Source: Amoebidium appalachense (Eukaryota > Ichthyosporea). From it: a stretch of DNA of 64,000 bases. Shown piece by piece: positions 28,933 through 63,865 of the stretch. The stretch is taken from NCBI GenBank assembly GCA_963693365.1, contig CAVNZM010000015.1:2170001-2234000 (forward strand), given 5' to 3'. Every line of letters starts with the position of its first letter. Position 1 is the first letter of the stretch. The position numbers and the translations under genes were made by a program. Under the pieces are notes generated by a model. It worked only from the letters and a program-made list of their open reading frames with translations, did not search any database and was not told where the DNA came from.

Positions 28933-31256
28933 TAATTTTAGACTGGGCTTGGAACTGTTTCTTGCCATTAGGGAAAGGTTGGGTTTTCTTTGCCTTTTTT
29001 TCCTCCTTTTTCCTTTCTCCAATTTTTTTTTTGCTTCTGTATCTGATTCGATATGTTGCCGGGACTTTCGTTTGTTGAGATCTTTAGAGTGCTTCTAGTT
29101 AGCATTTACTGCGACATTCGATTTGGCAGTAAGTAACTGATGCCTTTACCATTTTTTGTGCTTGTACATCTTTAGACCTGGCCAGACATAGTATCGTGGC
29201 ATGCAGGGCACCACGTGTAAATGACCACAAATAGCACCATGGTTGAAGTGGCCAGGGCCTGTGGCTGTGTGCATTAATATGCATTCTTATGCGTAGAATC
29301 TTATGCTTATAATGAAACAAATTCAACACATTCGCACCAATAAACAGTATGTTATCCAACATTTATATTCAGTGAGCATATATGTGTGGCACCAGGCACG
29401 CCCTCTGACGAGCTTCTCTCACGACGATCATGCACACGGTCGCGGCCCTCTGGAACACCATTGATGCTACCAAAATGTAAGGTGTTACTAAAAATAGAAA
29501 GCCAAAAATAGAATTTTCGAAACGGCCGTGATCATGAAGCAAAACGAAGATGTTGTGGAACAACCAGAACAATCTGTACTATATAATAACCATACTGATT
29601 GGCTCAGCCTGCATCTGTGACGTCACATGTTGGCTCAGTTTAAGAGCCGCTCAGCCTCTCAGTCTGCCAGCTCCTCCCCGGGCTGCCAGACATAACGCTA
29701 CAGCTGTAGCTGGTGTTCATGAAAGCACTGAAAAATTATTACTGGGCTAATTAAATTAGCGTTGTGCTTGCCCAGAATTCAAGCAGCCACAGCCAAGACA
29801 CGTCTCACGTGTATACACACGTGCTGCCTGGGTTGGCAAGCAAACATAAAAGTCCCAGAAAGCAAGATTAGTTGCGAGGCCCTTTGTTTTATGATTTGTT
29901 TCGCTAGAGCGCTGTTGTTATCGACCTACTTATCGACCCATGGTTCTGTGGCCTTTTCACCCACGTTCATCCGGCTGTGATTACTCCGTTCAACGGTCTC
30001 AAATCCAGCTACACTCCAGTATAGTTTCACATAAACCATTTTTTTTTTCTTCCCCCTATCCTAATCTTCTGCTGCAACGTGGAGCTATGTGCAGGATGAA
30101 AGTCTGTGGCTTGCCACGTTTGGTGAGTGTGTACGTTTTTTTTTGTTTTTGTCACGTGTTGGCAGCAGGATACGCACAAATTGTTCTCAAGAGGAATAAA
30201 GGGAATCGGGAAGGAGGGGGGAGGGGGGGGGAGGGGGTGGAACACATCTATAGGGGATTTAGGGGGAGGGTGCTGAGAGGAGGCAAGGTAAGAAGCCGTT
30301 GAGGAGCCCGATTGGTGATGGAAAGGGGGCGTGGCCGGGGGGGGGAGGGAGGGGGGAGGGAAGGGGAGGAGGTTACGGGTATTGCTAAGTTCGTAGTTGG
30401 GGAAGATCAGTCTTGTGGGAAAAGAGAAGCGAGGTAGGGATAGGAACAGGAATGTTCTAAAAGCTGACAAGTGAGATTGTGTGTGTTTTCGTGTGCATGC
30501 ATGCGGATTGGGATGCGGGCAGGCTGGCATATGTTATTATGCACATGCACGTATGTGTGTTTGTGTGGATTTCTGGTGGGAGTTTCTTCAGCCTACCCTG
30601 CCATGTTGTAGGCATCTGTGTGTGCACAAACACTTGCACCATACACATAACGTGTGTTAGTACTTGCACACACATTCACAGCTGTGTGGCTGGTGTAAGC
30701 GGGCAGTGTGTTCCCTTGCGTTTTTTTTTTTTTTTTTCTTTTTTTTTTTTTTTTGCGTGTTTGTTTGTGTGGTTGCAGGTAAAGCTGGCAGCGGATTCTC
30801 GGCGGGATAGATAACTATGTGTCCCGTTCATGCACACAGTACCACTATTACGACTATTTTATTAGCTGCTGCTACCCCCCCTCCCCTCCCCCCACTCCCC
30901 CCTTCCTCACCCCTCTCTTCCCTTCTTTCCCCCCCCTCCCCCCGCCCCCCCCCCCCCTCCCCCGGGACCCCTTCCCCCTCCCCCCTTCCCTCTCCCCGCC
31001 CCCTCCCCCCCCCCCCCCCCCCCCCCCCGCGCCTCCGGCGCTACTCCGCCCTTTTCCCACCCGTGATTCCCTCAAACCACGCCTCATTCAATCAACATAA
31101 ACCAACTTCATAACGTGTGTAAGCACCTGACCCCCCCCCCCCCCCCCCCCCACACACACACATACACCCACCCACCCCCCCCCCCCCCCCCCCTCCCCCC
31201 CCCCCACCACCACCCCACCCCCCTCTTTTTTAAGGCCCCATGTGTATGAGGGCAGC
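28933..31256. other. Intergenic region upstream of the PX-domain gene
   Basis: 28933-29380 is 3'-flanking, T-rich near 29020, with AATAAA near 29338. Then comes unique sequence with TGATTGG at 29596-29602 and the palindromic CRE-like TGACGTCA at 29618-29625, plausible promoter elements for the PX gene. 30200-30400 is G-rich, 30720-30755 T-rich and 30870-31230 C-rich. A possible non-coding 5' exon around 30063-30125 ends at GTGAGT; this is a guess. Confidence 0.4.
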
Positions 31257-39521
<8,265 letters not shown>

Positions 39522-41576
39522 GTATCCCCCCTCTCCCCCCTCCCCTCCATCCTTCCCCCCCCCCCCCCCCCCCCTCCTTCCTTGCTTCTTCTTTGTGTTT
39601 ATCAAACTGAAACCCTTCCTTTGTGTTTTGAGGCCCAACTCCCCACCCGTACCCGTGTCATCTGGTGCTTTCCTTCTTCTCCCCCCCCCCCCCCCCCCCC
39701 CCCCTCCCTCCCCCCCCCCCCCCCCGTCTCCCTCCCTCCCCCTTGGCCCTACCCCGCCCCCACCCCTCCCCCTCCCTTCTCCTTCCCCCCCCCCCCCCCC
39801 CCCCCTTCACCCCCACGGGGTATGCCTACCTATAATTCCGCCCGTCTGTCTTTGGCCCAAGGCCGATCCACCCGTGTGGGAGGCACTAAACACACTGCTG
39901 TTGATGGGCCACTTAGCTTGCATGCCGAAGGGGGGACAGGTTTAATGGGATATTTCAAATGGTGGAAAAGGGTGGGGAACAGTAGGATTCGGGTCGACGT
40001 CGAGGATTGAGGGTGCTGTTTGTTGCATGTGAAAGACGACATTGTGGGTTGGGTGTGTGTGTGTGCGCGTGCGCGTGCGCTTAAGGGGGGTGGGGGGGGG
40101 GGGGGGTCATTGAAGAATTTCATACTCAATTGTTTTTGTGGGGCCACATCAGATTATCTGGAGGGATCGTGATTTCTAGCCCAGGCTGCCGGCTGCTGCT
40201 TTCCAATCGGGGGCAGGCTGGCTGCACGGGTGACGCCAACACTGTGGACACACGGAGAGGATGGGAGGGTGTGCACACAGTGACTGCTAAATTAGGCGGT
40301 GGGTGTGGTGGGTTCGATTTGTTGGCCTGGACTTCGAGGCTAACGACTGTATGGAGTTCCTCCCCCCCCCACAAGATTTCAAAAGTCTTACTGTCTCACA
40401 CTGCCAATCAGACTGTTGGATCTGGACGGTGTTTTCCCTGGTGGTAGGCGGCAAAGGTTGGGGGGGGGGGAGGGGGGGGGGGGGGGGGGGGGGGGGGGCT
40501 GCATTTACGAAGTTGGAGTGTATGCAGTCGTACAAATATGACAGTAGAGTAGGCATGAATGTATTCCCCTTAGCTGTTTGTGTTTTTGGCCAATCAAAAT
40601 GTTCCTTAAAGCTTTTGGCCGGTAAATATATGTAGACGCCAGCACACCACACAAATGTCGAAGCATGAATGAAATACACCTACACACCACTTAAAGACGT
40701 GTGTATCTATACATGCATATGCTATGATAGTCTTTGGGTATGGTTGGTCATGAATGTGTTGCATGTGTATGGCAGTCAATATACTTAGATTCTCTGTAGT
40801 GTTGCAATGTGGTGATGATAATTGTTACTGCAGATAAATTCCTTATAAGCACCCAGGGCTGTGCCCTCCCTGCATCAATAAAGATTCCTGGCCAAAGGCC
40901 AATACATTTGCTGCAATGGTCATCATCCCAGCATCACGGTAAAATCAAGTTCCTTTCGTGTGAATACTGTACATGTTGGATCGCCCTAGTTGGGGTCATC
41001 TTTGCTCTGTAGCTACCTATACATCTCATGATGTGCACGTGAGGATCCGTGATACCAATGCCTATATGCATATGATATCAGAGCTAGCTCGCGAACAATT
41101 TTTTTTTTTTGTCGGCAAAGTTCGCCTGTACGCACAGCACATGCATGTACAGCGCCTGTAACCTCATGATGCTGCAGTGCACGTGTAAGCTCCTTGTGAA
41201 TCACATAGATGCCACAGTCAAAGGCACATTTCCATAGTGACGATGCAATGCATGCATGTGTCCGCATGGAGCATTGGGCCACTGAGGCTGCTTCCGGCTG
41301 GATGGCAGAGAACAATGCACATGCACATGCACGTGGTAAGATTGGGCGCATGCATGCGCATATGATCGGCCATGGCATGCGCAGAATGTTTGATAATGTT
41401 GCCTTTGGCCCGCGACGGGGAAGGAGGGGTGACAGTTTTGTTTTTGTGCATGCCACACATGCAGTAATCTCGCCTGGCAAAGTAACTGAGTGAAGGATAA
41501 TATCGATGGATATATGAGACGTGGAGGGGCGGACCGGACCGATGGGGAGGACCTCTTTTTTGGTGGTGGTGGTGGT

Positions 41577-41626
<50 letters not shown>

Positions 41627-41758
41627 GTTTAGAATGTGTTGCAGACTGAGTACACGTACGAGTTCAGGTTCACGACGGACAACATAACAAGTGCAGATGA
41701 GTACAGGCAAAAAGTTGTGCATCACAGTAAAGCCCATGATTTTGGCGGAGGAGGTGAA

Positions 41759-41796
<38 letters not shown>

Positions 41797-42377
41797 AGGC
41801 AGGCACATAATCAGGTGCCTGTGAGGGAAAGGAAATCATGGTAGTAACTGGTGCGGAGCCCAGCAACCGAATAAAAACACATTATTATTGTGATTATATG
41901 TGCCCGATTTCACGTGAACTTCGTTGTTTTTCGGTTCACGTCATCGGTAACCGTTGCTTTGGTTTTACACGGACATGTTCATTCTTCATCTGCTATGAAA
42001 TTTACCCAAAATCGTTACCAAAGAGCCAGGAAAAAAAACTGCCACCCCTCACCAACAGCAAAAATCCCGAAATCCCATGTGTCTGCAGTACACACAAACT
42101 CAAATGTGTGCCTAGCAGTAATGCATTCAAACTTCATACTCCAATGTGATGTCTTAAATATCCCAAGTCTTGGTGTGATATCTTGCGGATTCTATTGCTC
42201 CCGAACTAAAAACCCAACTCCCACCCACCCCCCAGCATACTCTTTCTTAACAAGCAGAGCGTGTGCACGTGCATTCCATTCTTTGTTGATGTTTCTACCC
42301 ATGTCCCACCCGTTATGTCCTCTGGCCGCTATCCAACCCAATAGGTACCCGCACCTCCATCCCCCCTGGCACTTAGA
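39522..42377. other. Region between PX gene and UBC9 3' end; terminal PX exon not resolved
   Basis: 39522-39815 is C-tract-rich. A candidate terminal PX exon begins after GGGGGCAG at about 40207 and would read 18 residues to TGA near 40283; phase fits but there is no homology. AATAAA at about 40877 is a possible polyadenylation signal. 40450-40499 and 41577-41623 are G tracts, the latter followed by a copy of the dispersed repeat. The rest (40500-41560, 41850-42370) is normal-complexity DNA without a recognisable gene. Confidence 0.4.
41624..41750 (+). repeat. Dispersed G-tract-linked repeat, diverged copy
   Basis: Directly after a 40+ base G tract: AGAATGTGTTGCAGACTGAG, TACGAGTTCAGGTTCACGAC, then GGACAACATAACAAGTGCAG. 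Word order matches the other copies (GAATG, tACgA, ttcAcGACGGACAACA, GCAGA). Confidence 0.6.
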
Positions 42378-53807
<11,430 letters not shown>

Positions 53808-54025
53808 ATGCCCGGCACTACGCAGGAGGGGCTGCGGCCGCTGCTGCAGCAGCTGCTTGATGTGCAGTCCGAGCGCGCCATGAATTACATGCTGTTTGAC
53901 AGGTGGGGTGCGTGTGGGTGCAGGGGTGTCTGGGTGTGCGTGCGTGCGTGCGTCCATGCGTGTGTGCGTGTGTACTCGCGTAAGCGTGCGTGCGTGTGTG
54001 TGTGTGCATACTGGGCGGCGGGCGG

Positions 54026-54064
<39 letters not shown>

Positions 54065-55336
54065 GACCTCACTCTCTCCTTTGTCTCTCCATCCCTCCCT
54101 CCCCTTCCCACCTCACCCCTCTCTCCCTCGCTCTCCTCTCTCTCTATCTCCCTCTCTCCTTCTCTCTCTCTTTCACTCTCTCTCGCTCCTCTCTCTCGTC
54201 ATCTACCTCCCCCCTCCCCTCCCACCCTCCCACCCCCCCACACACACACCCTCCCTACCTCCCTCCCCCCTCCCTCCCTCCCCTCTCCCCACCCCCCCCC
54301 CCTCTCTGTGTGCACGTGCGTGTATTGTGTGCATATGTACGTGGGAAACGAGTACTAGTAACACTTGTGCGTGTTTGTGTGTGCACATGTGCATCGTGTG
54401 CATGTGCGCAATCACGGCAGCAGCGGAGGGAGGGGAAGGGGGAGAGGAGGGGAAGGGGGGGGATTCCTCGGGGAGGGAGCGAAGGAGTCTGGTGGAGAAG
54501 GGAGGAACTGGGAGAGAAGGGCGGGATGGGTAACGAGGTTTAGGGAGGCAGGAGGGGTGCAGTACTATGGCGAGTAGCAGGGAAGAGGGGAAGAGGTGTG
54601 CTTGGTATGTGTTTGTGTGCCTGGTGGGCTGGGAAGAAACACTTCTGGACAGGTGCTGCTGGGTCGGTGTTGGTTTTTACTCCCTGGAGCCTTTTAGGGC
54701 TCCTGGTGTCTAGCTGCCAACGGTTTTTGCACGTGCTTGCGTGTGTTACCCACCCTCCCTGTTTATCCCCTCACTAAGTTTATGTAATTTGCTTCTCTGT
54801 CTCCCTGTTTATCCCCTCACTAAGTTTATGTGCTTCTCTGTCTACCTGTTTCTCCCCTCTCTGTGGATAGTTCTGTTGCCCTCCCTTCCTGTTTCCCTCC
54901 TTCCCCCCCCCCCCCCCCCCCCCCCCGCGCCCCCGGTTATAGTCGTATTGTCCTCCCTCACCGTGTTTTCTCACCGTGTGTTTGCTAGGGGCTACCAGGA
55001 GTACTTGGCCACACGGCCCACCTACGACTTTGACACCTACCGGCAGCTGGTGCACCACATCACTGAGAACTTTAACGAGCTGTCACAGAAGGTAGGCGCC
55101 AGAGCCCCCCCCCCCCCCCCCCCCCCTCCCCTCCTTTTTTTTTTTTTTTTTTTGGTGTATGTGCCCCATCTTTCCAACCCTCTAACATATACATCCCCCC
55201 CCCCCCCCCCAGCCCCTTCCAGCCCCTCTCCTCTGTTTCGCTCTTCCCCTCTCTTTTCGGTTTTTCTTTTTCTTTTCTTATTTTTCTTTTCTTCTTCTTC
55301 TACCTTTTTTTTTTTTTTTTTTGTGGTTGTTGTTGT

Positions 55337-55411
<75 letters not shown>

Positions 55412-56935
55412 CTCTTCCCAGCAGCTCCGTCTCCTGAGTTTCTATTCCCCCCCCCCCCCCTGCAATCTGCATTTTGTTGCCCGTTATAAATATGTACTTC
55501 GTGCTCTGTAATACGTTTCAACCCCCCCCCCCCCCCCCCGGCTCTCCTCCCGCCCATTTCACATCAAAAACAAAGCCAGCACGTATGTTACATGGCCACC
55601 AAAGGTTTTGCCAGCCATGTGTGTGTGCACTTACAGGTACTGTGTGCAGGTGATTGAAGTCAAGCAGCAGCTATCCGATATGGGCCGGGCCGATCTGGCT
55701 GAGACGGTGGGCAAGCTGCAGGAGCTGGAGAAGTACAAGCTGCAGCTGGTGCGTTAAGGTGGGGGTATTAAAGATAAAGGGTGGTGGTGGCTGGGTCAAT
55801 GAAAAGGGTGGTGGCTGGGTTAAAGATATGGGGTGGTGGTGAGTGTGCGGACAAAAAAGGATGGTGGCTGGGTTAAAGATAGGGGGCGCGGGGGGAGGGG
55901 GTGGCTGGGTTAAAGATTGAGGGGGTGGGGAGGGGGGGCAGGGGGGGGGTGGCTGGGCTAAATAAAAGGATGACGGTTCAAAAGAAAACAGTATTGTGGT
56001 GGGTGTAGGGATGCAGGGCAGTGGCTGGGTTAAAGATGCAGGTGTCTGTGAATGTGCATGCACGTGGCGTATGGGTTCCCATATGTCTGTGTTTGTGCGC
56101 GCTTGTTTGGTTGTACGTGTGTGTGTAGGTGGGTAGGTGAGGCCATGTGTGTTTGTCTGTGTGTGCATACACGGTGCTGGGGCCTGTGTGTGTCCATGTT
56201 TGTGTGCTTTGCACAGCCAGTGACCATGCACACAGACTGTGGAGCACCAGCTGGCCAGCAAGGAGTATCTGGACGAGGTGCTCCTGACGGACGACAAGCC
56301 CAGAGACATCAAGCGCAGGTACCCACACATGCACACGTGCACACACATCAAGCTCAAGGACATACATCTGTGTACCCTTGCACACACATCAAGCTCAAGG
56401 ACATACATCTGTGTACCCTTGCACACACATCAAGCTCAAGGACATACATCTGTGTACCCTTGCACACACATCAAGCTCAAGGACATACGTCTGTGTACCC
56501 TTGCACACACATCAAGCTCAAGGACATACATCTGTGTACCCTTGCACACACATCAAGCTCAAGGACATACATCTGTGTACCCTTGCACACACATCAAGCT
56601 CAAGGACATACATCTGTGTACCCTTGCACACACATCAAGCTCAAGGACATACGTCTGTGTACCCTTGCACACACATCAAGCTCAAGGACATACGTCTGTG
56701 TACCCTTGCACACACATCAAGCTCAAGGACACACGTCTGTGTACCCTTGCACACACCATTCAAACAAAAGCACCTTACCTATGCCCACTTGCATACGCTC
56801 CTTCTGCCCCAATAGCTATCACATGCATTTAGACGTGCACATGCAAGCCGAAGCACATGGTGCACATGCAAGCACATGGTCGGGGCCACAGACTTTGCTG
56901 GGCTGCTGATCCCTCGGAACACTGCCAATATAAAA

Positions 56936-56975
<40 letters not shown>

Positions 56976-57223
56976 TAATTTGAGGCCGTTGGGGTTTGCC
57001 AATTGTGGAATATATGATAAAATCCCTGGGGAATAGACGTTTACCGCGGAATGCATCTGTTGAGTCCTAACACGGGCACATGGGTGTCCGTTTGTTGCGC
57101 TCATCTAATGGGGTATATGTGTGCTGACGCATGGGGGGGTGCAGGTTGGGGCTGGTGGTGGGCAGCATTGCGCAGCTGGCAGATGAGCTGAAAGATGAGA
57201 TGCCGGAGGGGGACGAGCAATGA
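53808..57223 (+). CDS. REX1B: REX1-B domain protein (required for excision 1-B), 152 aa
   Basis: Exons: 53808-53902, 54989-55091, 55650-55748, 56236-56318 and 57145-57223, all GT-AG, phases closing to 459 nt. Start ATG 53808 (MPGTTQEGLRPLLQQL). The body matches my memory of the family: an N-terminal LLxxL-DVQSERAMNYMLF helix, then YEFxxYRQLVH-type YDFDTYRQLVHHITENF, a central helix with GKLQELEKYKLQL, and a C-terminal IAQLADELKDEM. The Chlamydomonas founder was found as a DNA-repair excision gene, and the human homologue is REX1BD; biochemical function is not established. Exon 3 must start at the second AG (after TGTGTGCAG), because the first would give an early stop. A 41-bp minisatellite fills part of intron 4, and the stop codon lies inside a TGATTGGCTG motif array. 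Confidence 0.8.
54027..54063 (+). repeat. ~37-base G homopolymer
   Basis: In the 5' half of REX1-B intron 1, followed directly by a 240-base CT-rich block (54064-54310). Confidence 0.9.
54757..54848 (+). repeat. ~45-bp tandem duplication in REX1-B intron 1
   Basis: CCCTGTTTATCCCCTCACTA plus AGTTTATGT and CTTCTCTGTCT occurs twice in a row; the first copy has an extra AATTTG. Confidence 0.8.
55339..55411 (+). repeat. 73-base G homopolymer, the longest in the window
   Basis: Uninterrupted G in REX1-B intron 2, preceded by T-rich DNA. On the transcript it could form stacked G-quadruplexes. Confidence 0.95.
55461..55520 (-). repeat. Dispersed G-tract-linked repeat, short copy between two C tracts
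   Basis: On the minus strand, after a G tract: TTGAAACGTATTACAGAGCA, CGAAGTACATATTTATAACG, GGCAACAAAATGCAGATTGC, then another G tract. Close match to the first half of the family. Confidence 0.7.
56338..56757 (+). repeat. 41-bp minisatellite, 10 units, in REX1-B intron 4
   Basis: The unit contains CATCAAGCTCAAGGACATAC then ATCTGTGTACCCTTGCACACA. Units start at 56346, 56387, 56428 and so on to 56715, exact 41-bp period. The main variation is one A/G position (CATACATCTG or CATACGTCTG): units 4, 8 and 9 carry G, and unit 10 has an extra change (ACACG). Since 41 is not a multiple of 3, the array cycles through all frames, and no frame has a stop. Confidence 0.97.
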
Positions 57224-57465
57224 TTGGCTGCCGCAGTCTTCGGTATAGTTTGGTTGGCTGGCCACTCTACAGCCTATTTCATTGGCTGGCACACCTTCTA
57301 CGACACATTTGATTGGCTGGCACACACTCAGGCACTTTTGATTGGCGGAGGCTGTTGCATGTAGCATCATTTGATTGGCTGGCCCAGGCTGCTACGGCAT
57401 GTATGATTAGACTGGATAGCCCACACTGTACGGCACTTTTAATTTGCATCATCTGATTGGCTAGC
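57221..57465 (+). repeat. Degenerate array of TGATTGGCTGG motifs (inverted CCAAT)
   Basis: (G)ATTGGCTGG-type cores occur near 57222, 57254, 57281, 57311, 57340, 57373, 57405 (degenerate) and 57455, mostly 27-33 bp apart. They are joined by similar words (CACACxxTxxxxxGGCACxTTT). The first copy overlaps the REX1-B stop codon. Confidence 0.75.
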
Positions 57466-58574
57466 CGTGGATGTGAACAGTTGGGCACCCACTTCTGACA
57501 CGAATATATGCTATGCAGAATTGTATGGCCCTAATATTAGTGACATGCATTTGGTGTTATGCAAAGCGACTGCAATACACAGTGCGTACACATGTTTACC
57601 TCTTGTTGGAGAGATAGAGGGTGTGGAATGTGCAATTTATGTACATATAGTGTGCACCCCGTGATTATTGTGGGTATGTTTAGATGCACGAATGTGTTTG
57701 CTCTGTAGGTGAGGCACCATGCAGCACAAATATAGCCGGGTTTTACCGAGTGCCTGTTTCCTCTCTTCTTATTATGTATGAGTAACTTACGTACGGGGGC
57801 TCTGTGAAGGGCACGGAGTGCAAGAGTCAGGCTGTGCCTGCTCTGTGCGGTATGTATGTGGTGTGGTAAGCAGGATACTGCCTGGCATATCATAAGTGAT
57901 GTATGGGCGGACAGTGCAGGCAGCAATAAACGATGTACCGAGGCACAACTGTGGAATTGCAACACAGACAGTCGACAGAATGTAATGTGAGATGTTCACA
58001 TCAGTAGTGGCATCAATTGATAGCTATAGGGCCAGAAAATTTTAAACATGGGCCAACAGGACCCGAAGTTTGTATATACATATACATATTAGATACATAT
58101 ATAATATATATCCGTATGTGGCATGACCATATTTGTGAATCACAATGGTACGTTCATCTCAATCGAATGCAAGTAATCTATATTTGGGCTGCAGCTGGAC
58201 GGGCAGATGCGGGACTCGTGATTTGAAATATTTGTCTATGAGCCCAACTATGTATCTGGGCCGCATCCTTACATATGCATGTATCACCACAACAAGTTGC
58301 GAACATGGCCATGATATGTTGCGCGCAAATTTGCGCTTTTTACGTTTGGTGTTATACTGTCTGGACAAACTTGTGTTAATAGAAGTAAGTTTGAGGTGTA
58401 TGCATATGAAAGTGTTGTGTGTGGCCGAGTTGTGTGACAGCGCACTCGTGTGCGCATGTGTCTTGCACGCTGTAGCGTACCTGTACAGGCCTACACAACG
58501 GTACATGCACAGAAACCTTTTTGTCTACACTCAAAAGCAACCACAGCAAGGTGCATGGCCCACTCATTTACGAC

Positions 58575-58618
<44 letters not shown>

Positions 58619-58740
58619 AAAAAAAAAAAAAAAAAGATGAGAAAAGAAAACCCACCCGTTCCAGCCCCCGCAAAATCCCACCAATTTGATTAACCCCATT
58701 CATGCCATATAACACCCACACCACCACCATCCACCCACTA
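57466..58740. other. Intergenic region between convergent REX1-B and histidine phosphatase genes
   Basis: Mostly unique AT-richer sequence with short TATATACATATA-type words near 58075-58115. A C tract joined to an A tract lies at about 58578-58635. No gene recognised. Both neighbours end towards this region, so it should contain their 3' UTRs. Confidence 0.5.
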
Positions 58741-61906
<3,166 letters not shown>

Positions 61907-62797
61907 GACTCTGGGGCCGTGGGATGGTGGATGATGGCCAAGAAGGGGAAGAGATAAATGACTTATGGTGCAGTATGAACACTTGCTGAATAACAGGCAA
62001 AAAACAGCGTACTACTACCAAAAATTGCTACGTGTTAATATCTGTGAACTACTTAGTTGGCACCAGCTTCAATTTAGACTTCCAGTAAACTTCTCTCTGT
62101 TTCATTCAGCTCAAGTTGCACGCCTTTGCGACAAAATAATTTTATCCGGCGAACTTCAGCAGCCAGTTATCATATCAAGATCTCTGCGTTAAACTTGCGC
62201 AAGACATAGGAAAAAGCATTATTGCCTTATAAGGCTAAAGTGCAACACTGAAGAGGCTCACATATTTATCATGCTCTTGTATAGCTCATGATAGACTTAT
62301 CTTTGCTCTTAAAAACCAATATAATAATAATAGTAATCTGATAATCGTGTTAAAAAACAGAATACCGCTCAGAGAAACCTTGATTATAACAGTGTTGTAT
62401 AATTGGGAAGGCATTTTGCACTGCTCCAGAAGATAAGATTGAGCCAATCATCTCCTTTTCGCCCGTTACACAGGCTCACCGCCGCTGTTGCGTGCTGCGA
62501 GTGTGCACGCTCATTCGACAGTGAAACATGCAAGTTGTGCAGGTCGGCCTAAGGAGAGTATTGTATAGTCACGCAACGTGTGTGGCCGTCGGCACGCCTA
62601 CCTTCAAGTGAACACAACAAAACAGGCTGCACCTTGCTTATCAGCCTGCCTAGCGAACCCACAGGCCACAGACAGGGCTATACGATCACGACAAAATGAA
62701 ATAAAGTACCACAGCAACCTGCGCGTTTCTTTCCAAAGCTGTTCTTCTCAGTTTCGTTCGCAGATCTGAAATTAAGCCGAACTCACGGGTAGCCACC
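61907..62797. promoter_or_regulatory. Divergent intergenic region between the histidine phosphatase and the orphan gene
   Basis: Unique, AT-rich sequence (62200-62400) between two head-to-head starts, with CCAATCA at 62444-62450 about 350 bases before ATG 62798. Free of homopolymer and dinucleotide arrays, unlike most of the window. A shared promoter is inferred. Confidence 0.45.
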
Positions 62798-63865
62798 ATG
62801 GCCCCGCGCGATGAGGAGCAGGTCACGGATAGTGTGCGGGATGTTCTGGCCACACCTACCCGCACGTTTCCGGCCCACTGTTATGGCTCAGACACAGGCA
62901 GGAGTTACTGCACTGACCCTCCCCTGCAGCAGCTGTACTGCTCAGAGGAGGCTGACTACTTGGACAGTGTGGACATGGATGCATACTACAGCGCCCATAC
63001 AGGTGCGGCCTGTGCTGATATTTTGGGGGGGAAGGGGTAAGAGATCGAAGGGCCGGCGAGAGTAGAAAGAGCTGGGGCCAGGCTTGTGGGGTAAGAGGCT
63101 GTAGATCCTGCGTTTGATGAGGAATGACAAAACTTACCAGTGGTGTTGATATGCATATAAGCAAGTGTGCACATGTGTTCTGTTGTGCGTGCGCATGCAC
63201 ACACATTCAAGTGTTAGGCGCATCTCTAACGACTGCCCGCAGGACATTTGCTAAGGGATGTGGCTCTAATAGGCGAATATTCCGTATAGGGCAGCACTGG
63301 GGCTCAGACACCTGGTACGATGCAGCATACATACCACCGCAGCCGCAGAGGCTGAACTTCGGCCCACCCTCCCCCCCACACCCACAACCTTTGTCTGCAC
63401 GTGCACCGTCACCCCCCTCCCAGCACCATTGGGCCACCTATAGCAGCCAGCACGCCCACACGTACCAGACAGACGACACCGCCACTCTAGCCGAACTGTG
63501 TGGGCCAGCCACCCTGCCACGGCCGCTACCCAACCCACCAGCCAGCCAGACCACACCACTGAAGGCAAAGGCACAGCGAAAGAGATCCAGCGAGGAGGCT
63601 GGGGCCAAAAGGGTGGTCAGGCGCAGGTCGGAGGGCACACGGCCAGACAAGGTGCAGGTGGAGAGGGGACTGAAGGCACTGGCCCAGCAGCAGCAGGTTG
63701 GGGGGGGGGGGGGGGGGGGGGGGCACACAGCAGGGGAAATAATGGTGCTGGTTCTTGTTGCAGGCCAGGTGGGCCACGTGTGCAGCCACACCCACACACT
63801 TGGACTGTGCATGTAGGCAGGGAGGAGAAAGGGATTGCCTAAATGTGGCATATATTTCTGTATAA
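62798..63865 (+). CDS. Unrecognised Pro/Gln-rich protein, 237 aa in this model
   Basis: Start in a textbook Kozak context, GCCACCATGG. Exons 62798-63002 and 63290-63696, and a less certain last exon 63764-63865 ending TAA. The second exon is entered at the AG after CCGTATAG, because earlier AGs lead to stops. Exon 1 is acidic (EEADYLDSVDMDAYYSAHT) with scattered Cys. Exon 2 begins with an aromatic stretch (QHWGSDTWYDAAYIPPQPQR), turns Pro/His-rich, then ends in a basic segment (KAKAQRKRSSEEAGAKRVVR) resembling a bipartite nuclear localisation signal. No family recognised. A nuclear regulatory protein is a guess from composition. The terminal exon has no support beyond frame and splice sites. 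Confidence 0.6.

Noticed and set aside
30778-30815. Possible coding exon after TTGCAG at 30779
   Set aside because: All three frames meet a stop before any usable donor; at most a 5' UTR exon.
56338-56757. CRISPR-like array
   Set aside because: Contiguous 41-bp tandem units without spacers, inside a eukaryotic intron.
56052-56909. 285-aa ORF over the 41-bp minisatellite
   Set aside because: Open only because the 41-bp unit lacks stops; overlaps REX1-B exon 4 in another frame.
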